Shown: one piece after another, positions 7,111 through 10,566 of the stretch
Layout of the letters: each line of letters starts with the position of its first letter
How positions within the stretch are numbered: position 1 is the stretch's first letter
NCBI GenBank assembly: GCA_027314825.1
Contig: DAHVAB010000056.1
Span: 1-10,566, forward strand
Length of the DNA: 10,566 bases
Direction of reading: 5' to 3'
Source: Solirubrobacterales bacterium
Lineage (GTDB): Bacteria > Actinomycetota > Thermoleophilia > Solirubrobacterales > Solirubrobacteraceae
Notes under the pieces: generated by a model
What the model was told of the DNA's origin: nothing
The model's input: only the letters and a program-made list of their open reading frames with translations
The model's database searches: none
Made by a program: the position numbers and the translations under genes

Positions 7111-8767
7111 ATGTCCGGCTCCTACATCTTCACGATGCACCGTCTCAGCAAGGTCCATCCGCCCGATAGGACCGTCCTCTCGGAGGTCACGCTCGCGTTC
7201 CTGCCCGGGGCGAAGATCGGCGTGCTCGGCTACAACGGCGCCGGCAAGTCGAGCCTGCTGCGAATCATGGCCGGGATCGATCAGGAGTATCGCGGGCAGG
7301 CGGCGCTCGCCCCCGGCGCGAGCGTGGGGCTGCTCGAACAGGAGCCGCAGCTCGACGAGTCCAAGGATGTGCGCGGCATCGTGGAGGACGGCGTCGCCGA
7401 GACCAAGGCGCTGCTCGACCGCTTCAACGAGCTGGCCGCCAACTACTCCGATGAGACGGCCGAGGAGTTCGGCGCGCTGCAGGCCCGCATCGAAGCGGCC
7501 GACGCCTGGAATCTGGACACCAAGCTCGACTATGCGATGGACGCTCTGCGGCTGCCTCCTGCAGACGCCGACGTCTCCACGCTTTCGGGCGGCGAGCGGC
7601 GCCGGGTGGCGCTCTGCCGGCTGCTGCTGCAGGCTCCCGACCTGCTGCTGCTCGACGAGCCGACCAACCATCTCGACGCCGAGTCGGTGGCCTGGCTGGA
7701 GCAGCACCTGGCCGAGTACCCCGGCACCGTGGTCGCCGTCACCCACGACCGCTACTTCCTCGACAACGTCGCCGGCTGGATCCTGGAGCTCGATCGCGGC
7801 AAGGGCATTCCGTACGAGGGCAACTACTCCAGCTGGCTGGCCCAGAAGCAGGCCCGCCTGGCCCAGGAGGAGCGCTCCGAGAAGGCGCGCTCGCGCACGA
7901 TCGCCTCCGAGCTCGAATGGGTGCGCACCAACCCGAAGGGGCGGCGAACCAGGTCCAAGGCGCGCCTGGCCCGCTACGAGCAGCTCGTGGCCGAGGAGCG
8001 AAACGTCAAGCTGGAGGAGGTCCAGATCCACATTCCGCCTGGGCCGCGGCTCGGCGAGAAGGTGCTGGAGGCCTCCGGCCTGCGCAAGGGCTACGGCGAT
8101 CGGCTGCTGATCGACGGGCTCTCCTTCGATCTGCCGCGAGCCGGGATCGTCGGCGCTGATCGGTCCCAACGGGGCCGGCAAGACGACTTTGTTTCGCATG
8201 ATCACCGGCTCCGAGCGGCCCGACGAGGGCGCGATCTCGCTCGGCGATACCGTCGAGCTCGCCTACGTCGACCAGAGCCGCGATGCTCTTCAGGACAGCC
8301 GGACCGTCTGGGAGGAGATCTCCGAAGGTCTCGATCAGCTGCCGGTCGTCGATCGCGTGCTCAACTCGCGCCAGTACGTAGCCGGCTTCAACTTCAAGGG
8401 CTCAGACCAGCAGAAGCGGGTCGGCTCGCTATCCGGCGGAGAGCGCAACCGTGTCCACATGGCCAAGCTGCTGCGCCAGGGCGGCAACCTTCTCCTGCTC
8501 GACGAGCCCACCAACGATCTCGACGTCGACACCCTGCGTGCGCTGGAGCAGGCGCTCCTCGGCTTCCCCGGCTGCGCGGTGATCATCTCCCACGACCGCT
8601 GGTTCCTCGATCGCGTCGCCACCCACGTGCTCGCCTTCGAGGGCGACTCGCAGGTCGTCTTCTTCGAGGGCAACTTCGAGGCCTACGAGGAGAGCCGGCG
8701 CACGCGGCTCGGCGAAGCGGCCGACCGGCCGCACAGGATCACCTACAAGCGGCTCGTGCGCAGCTGA
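7111..8767 (+). pseudogene. ettA: Energy-dependent translational throttle protein EttA (ABC-F ATPase), split by a one-base frameshift
   Basis: EttA binds the ribosomal E site and gates the first steps of elongation according to ATP/ADP level. The start MSGSYIFTMHRLSKV is typical of the family. The first ATPase domain is intact: Walker A GYNGAGKS (40-47), LSGGERRR signature (158-165), Walker B LLLLDEPTNHLD (178-189) and THDRYFLDN. The EttA-specific segments KGRRTRSKARLARYEQL and IPPGPRLGEKV follow. At GIVG (to about 8154) the frame changes, and the reading continues one base later with IGPNGAGKTTLFRM, LSGGERNR, LLLLDEPTNDLD, ISHDRWFLDR and HRITYKRLV to TGA at 8765-8767. Removing one base gives 551 aa, close to E. 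coli EttA (555 aa), and all other motifs are intact. This could be a recent mutation, an assembly error, or less likely recoding. Translated without correction, frame 1 stays open to 9264, giving a 717-aa product with a foreign tail. Confidence 0.9.
8152..8158 (+). other. Frameshift site in ettA, just before the second Walker A motif
   Basis: The bases ggcgctg stand where the protein needs Gly and one further codon before ATC GGT CCC AAC (I-G-P-N). Dropping c8156 gives GVIGPNG, and dropping g8155 gives GLIGPNG, both normal for the family. The frame is therefore off by one extra base within these seven positions. No stop codon or familiar slippery sequence is seen here. Confidence 0.85.
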
Positions 8768-8807
8768 TCTGCCGCGGGCCAGCGGCACCCCCGGCGCGTC
8801 GGGCAGG

Positions 8808-8820
8808 CGCCCGCCGGGCG
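8808..8820. terminator. Possible small hairpin between ettA and the 101-aa gene
   Basis: CGCCC-gcc-GGGCG, a 5-bp stem with a 3-nt loop, lies in the 77-bp gap between two convergent stop codons. There is no T-tract on either strand. Position is the only real support. Confidence 0.2.
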
Positions 8821-8844
8821 AGCGTGTGCGGCTCGGCATCGCGC

Positions 8845-9150
8845 TCAGCGGCTCATCCCGCGCACCAGGCAGGTCGTAGCCACCCACCGGCCGGGCTCGG
8901 GCGCCGCGCTCAGCGGGAAGGCGAGATCCTGGGTGAGCGCCCACATCTCCGTGTCCCGGTCGGAGTCCACCCATGGCGGCGGCCAGCGGGTGAAGTCGGC
9001 CTCCTGCAGCGCTTGGGCGAGCGCGCTGAGGACGGCATCCACCCCCGGCTCGGCGATCCGCCGCCGCCTGCGGAAGCGCTGCAGGCAGTGGTGGGAGGCG
9101 ACCACCTCCCTGACCTCCGGATGGTCGGCGCGGGTGACCTCGACGTGCAT
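8845..9150 (-). CDS. Small hypothetical protein, 101 aa
   Basis: I do not recognise this protein. It is soluble with no signal or membrane segment. The N-terminal part is basic, with ASHHCLQRFRRRRR (18-31), followed by a predicted helix (AVLSALAQALQEADFTRW) and a C-terminal part with several Trp (PPPWVDSD, MWALTQDLAFPL, GRWVATTCLVRG). The layout, a His-x-x-x-Arg-Phe helix and then a compact beta part ending in CLVRG, recalls small single-domain nuclease- or toxin-like proteins, but no catalytic set can be named. Support for its reality: compact protein-like composition, a fit between opposing genes, and a TACGCT box 7 nt before its ATG. It overlaps, on the opposite strand, the region into which an unshifted ettA reading would run. 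No antitoxin-like partner adjoins it. Confidence 0.65.
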   Translation of the reverse strand: MHVEVTRADHPEVREVVASHHCLQRFRRRRRIAEPGVDAVLSALAQALQEADFTRWPPPWVDSDRDTEMWALTQDLAFPLSAAPEPGRWVATTCLVRGMSR

Positions 9151-9157
9151 CGCCTAC

Positions 9158-9163
9158 AGCGTA
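9158..9163 (-). promoter_or_regulatory. Candidate -10 box (TACGCT) for the leaderless 101-aa gene
   Basis: On the minus strand TACGCT is followed by seven bases (gtaggcg) and the ATG at 9150, the same spacing as at ettA. No Shine-Dalgarno fits the gap and no -35 match is seen. A 10-bp palindrome, cggccggccg, lies just upstream at 9167-9176. Confidence 0.45.
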
Positions 9164-9223
9164 TTGCGGCCGGCCGGCGGCGAGAGGACGCGTGCGGTCT
9201 GCATCCCCATCCCGGCCAGCCGC

Positions 9224-9229
9224 TAGGCT
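9224..9229 (+). promoter_or_regulatory. Candidate -10 box (TAGGCT) for the secreted-protein gene
   Basis: TAGGCT fits TANNNT and lies 37 nt before the ATG at 9267, leaving a roughly 30-nt leader that carries a Shine-Dalgarno. It lies in the 116-bp gap shared with the divergent 101-aa gene. No -35 match is seen. Confidence 0.3.
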
Positions 9230-9253
9230 GGAAGGGTAGGAGAGGATCAACGC

Positions 9254-9259
9254 GAGGAG
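9254..9259 (+). promoter_or_regulatory. Ribosome binding site of the secreted-protein gene
   Basis: GAGGAG lies seven bases before the ATG at 9267. It decides this start over the in-frame GTG at 9261, which would leave only one base of spacing. Confidence 0.7.
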
Positions 9260-9266
9260 AGTGATC

Positions 9267-10154
9267 ATGGCCGAGCACGGACATGCACCGGTTGGGGGAT
9301 CCACAGGCGAGGCGGGCCGAGCAGGCGGCGGGGATTCGCCGCCGCGCCTCGCGGGCAGGACGCGGCGAGGCGGGCTCGCGCAGGGGGCGGGGCTGCTCGC
9401 TCTGCTCGCGGCGCTCGCCCTGGCGATCGCGGCGCCGGCCGGCGCCGCCCAGCGTCATCACCACCACAGTCGGGGGGCCTCCCGCGGGCACGGGCATCGC
9501 CGCGGCCGGCACGGGCACAGAGCCCATGCCGGCAAGGCCAAGAAGGCGCGCAAGCAGAGCGGGGAACGGGGCGTGAACGCGAGCATCACGGTCACTCTCG
9601 GCCCGCCCGCCGAGCAGCTTCCGCAGACCACGCAGATCAACCTGTTCGTGCCGGAGCGCTTCAAGGACGCCGGCACCAAGATGCCGAGCTGCACCGCCGA
9701 CGCGCTGCACGCCAAGGGCCCCGGCGGCTGCCCGAAGAAGACGATCGTGGGCGGAGGCGACTCGATCGGCTACACGATCTTCGGCGGCACGTTCGTGAAG
9801 GAGAACCTGAAGCTGACGATCTTCAACGGTCCGGATGGCACCCTTCTCACCTGGGTCGAAGCCCACACGCCGGTCGTGATCGAAGAAGTGGTGGAAGGCA
9901 GGATCAGCAAACCGAACGGCTTCGGCCAGGAGCTCAGCTTCACGATCCCCGCGGGCCTGCTGGAACCGGTCCCGGGCGCCCCCGGGGGGCTGCAGACGCT
10001 GAACGCGACCCTGAACGGCAAGGCTGGCTGGCTGCGCAGCAGCTCCTGCCCCGAACACCCCTGGTCGTTGAAGGCCGAATTCGGCTACAGCGCGCTGCAG
10101 GGGCCGACGGCGCTGCGAGCGATGACGATCGAAACGAAGCTGGCCTGCGTCTAG
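9267..10154 (+). CDS. Secreted protein with Tat-like signal, His/Arg-rich segment and four cysteines
   Basis: A 295-aa protein of unknown function, predicted to be exported. The N-terminus is long and polar, then TRRGGLAQ (32-39) resembles a twin-arginine motif, followed by a hydrophobic helix (about 40-57) and an AGA-type cleavage site near residue 60. Directly after cleavage comes a strongly basic, His-rich stretch (63-97: HHHH at 64-67, then repeated HGH/RGRHGH), which could bind metal ions or the anionic cell surface. The remaining 195 residues look like a beta-rich domain with Cys142 and Cys155 (PSCTADALHAKGPGGCPKK) and Cys261 and Cys294 near the end, probably two disulfides. The SC-x-x-x-x-L-x-x-x-GP-x-x-CP pattern resembles secreted proteins I associate with Solirubrobacterales. 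Intact, ending in TAG, and immediately followed by mobile DNA. Confidence 0.85.
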   Translation: MAEHGHAPVGGSTGEAGRAGGGDSPPRLAGRTRRGGLAQGAGLLALLAALALAIAAPAGAAQRHHHHSRGASRGHGHRRGRHGHRAHAGKAKKARKQSGERGVNASITVTLGPPAEQLPQTTQINLFVPERFKDAGTKMPSCTADALHAKGPGGCPKKTIVGGGDSIGYTIFGGTFVKENLKLTIFNGPDGTLLTWVEAHTPVVIEEVVEGRISKPNGFGQELSFTIPAGLLEPVPGAPGGLQTLNATLNGKAGWLRSSSCPEHPWSLKAEFGYSALQGPTALRAMTIETKLACV

Positions 10155-10162
10155 GCCGAAGT

Positions 10163-10248
10163 TCCTGCGGTAGTCACTGCTGATTGGGGTTGGGATCCCA
10201 GTGTTTGTGGGGATTCCGGCCTTTTTGTGGTGTCCTGGTGTAGTCACT
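10163..10248. repeat. 16-bp imperfect direct repeat upstream of the transposase gene
   Basis: tcctgcggtagtcact at 10163-10178 and tcctggtgtagtcact at 10233-10248 match at 14 of 16 positions, 70 bp apart. The shared core gtagtcact may mark the left end of the insertion sequence, duplicated DNA, or a transposase binding site. The intervening DNA is more AT-rich than its surroundings and contains a perfect 10-bp palindrome, tgggatccca, at 10191-10200. Confidence 0.6.
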
Positions 10249-10566
10249 AGATTCTGTCCGATGGGGCTGGTAGGTTATGTTCATGCCGAGGAGACAGAAC
10301 CCATCGGGCGCGATGCACGTGGTCACGAACCGTGTGCGGCATGGGGAGCGGGAGTACACTTCGACGCTGTTGCGCCGCTCCTATCGGGAGGGCGGCAAGG
10401 TCCGCAAGGAGACGCTTGCGAACCTCTCGCACCTGCCGCCGGAGGCGATCGAGCTGATCCGTGGCGCGCTGCGCGGGGAGTCCTACCTGCCGGCCGGTAA
10501 GGCGTTCCAGATCGAGCGCTCGCTGCCCGCCGGGCACGTGATGGCGGCGCTCTCGATGGCTCGCCG
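10165..10566 (+). mobile_element. Left part of an IS1634-family insertion sequence (runs off the window)
   Basis: The transposase reading frame at the right edge plus the atypical, AT-richer leader mark an insertion sequence. The left boundary is not fixed: it may coincide with either copy of the gtagtcact repeat (10170 or 10240). The right end, and therefore the terminal inverted repeats and target duplication, lies outside the window. Confidence 0.6.
10283..10566 (+). CDS. IS1634-family transposase, N-terminal part (3'-partial)
   Basis: The frame is open from the ATG at 10283 to the window edge, 94 complete codons. It reads MPRRQNPSGAMHVVT, then LLRRSYREGGKVRKETLANL and SHLPPEAIELIRGALRGE, ending in RSLPAGHVMAALSMAR. 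The combination RRSYREGGKV-(R/K)-x-ETLANLSHLP and the SLPxGHV segment are typical of the N-terminus of IS1634-type (IS4-like DDE) transposases. The catalytic residues lie beyond the edge, so intactness cannot be judged. An in-frame ATG at 10313 (MHVVTNRV) is an alternative start. TAGGTT at 10271-10276, six bases before the first ATG, could serve as a -10 box. It lies downstream of the secreted-protein gene and on the same strand. Confidence 0.88.
   Translation, partial: MPRRQNPSGAMHVVTNRVRHGEREYTSTLLRRSYREGGKVRKETLANLSHLPPEAIELIRGALRGESYLPAGKAFQIERSLPAGHVMAALSMAR

Noticed and set aside
6934..8205. Upstream extension of the J-domain gene on the minus strand, giving up to 852 codons
   Set aside because: The extension is antisense to the conserved first half of ettA and has no domain sense; the J helix begins just after the ATG at 6933.
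8768..9264. Continuation of ettA frame 1 past the true stop as a real protein tail
   Set aside because: The true C-terminus of EttA is encoded in the shifted frame up to 8767, and the tail shows no recognisable domain.
8910..10247. Minus-strand open frame of 445 codons opposite the secreted-protein gene
   Set aside because: It is antisense to a gene with a Shine-Dalgarno, signal peptide and cysteine motif; the translation has no coherent domain.
10201..10500. Plus-strand open frame of 99 codons near the right edge
   Set aside because: The neighbouring frame from 10283 reads as a typical IS1634-family N-terminus, so this one is a shadow.

Overview
This window is very GC-rich with strong G/C at third codon positions, and the genes are actinobacterial in type. 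The fused E2-E1 2-oxoglutarate decarboxylase (kgd), an EchA-like crotonase, a secreted protein with spaced cysteine pairs, and start codons placed directly after TANNNT boxes all suggest a high-GC actinobacterium. The secreted-protein type makes me lean towards Thermoleophilia/Solirubrobacterales, but that is an inference from family resemblance, not a search.

Layout, left to right. 2-3736 (+): most of kgd, entering from the left edge, with an E3-binding domain, an E2 acyltransferase core and a complete E1. 3737-3966: intergenic DNA holding a 26-bp tandem repeat and a hairpin. 3967-4758 (-): enoyl-CoA hydratase/crotonase. 4949-5626 (+): small integral membrane protein whose C-terminal part looks like a channel pore module without the usual filter. 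5647-6933 (-): J-domain protein with a Tudor/SH3-like middle and a TPR tail. 7111-8767 (+): ettA, the ABC-F translational throttle, split by a one-base frameshift exactly before its second Walker A motif. 8845-9150 (-): 101-aa protein of unknown function. 9267-10154 (+): secreted protein with a Tat-like signal and a His/Arg-rich segment. 10155-10282: more AT-rich DNA with a 16-bp direct repeat. 10283 to the right edge (+): start of an IS1634-family transposase.

The seven chromosomal genes before the insertion sequence alternate strand without exception, so no operon is visible and each gene probably has its own promoter. Convergent pairs meet over short GC-only hairpins with no T-tract. Several divergent genes carry a TANNNT box 7-8 nt before the ATG with no Shine-Dalgarno, which fits leaderless transcription. 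The genes do not form one pathway: central carbon metabolism (kgd) and acyl-CoA metabolism (crotonase) lie beside translation control (ettA), proteostasis (J-domain protein) and envelope functions. I see no clear new multi-gene system. The most unusual items are the frameshifted ettA, the three-domain J/Tudor/TPR protein, the pore-like membrane protein, and a kgd that keeps the E3-binding module lost in the corynebacterial and mycobacterial enzymes.
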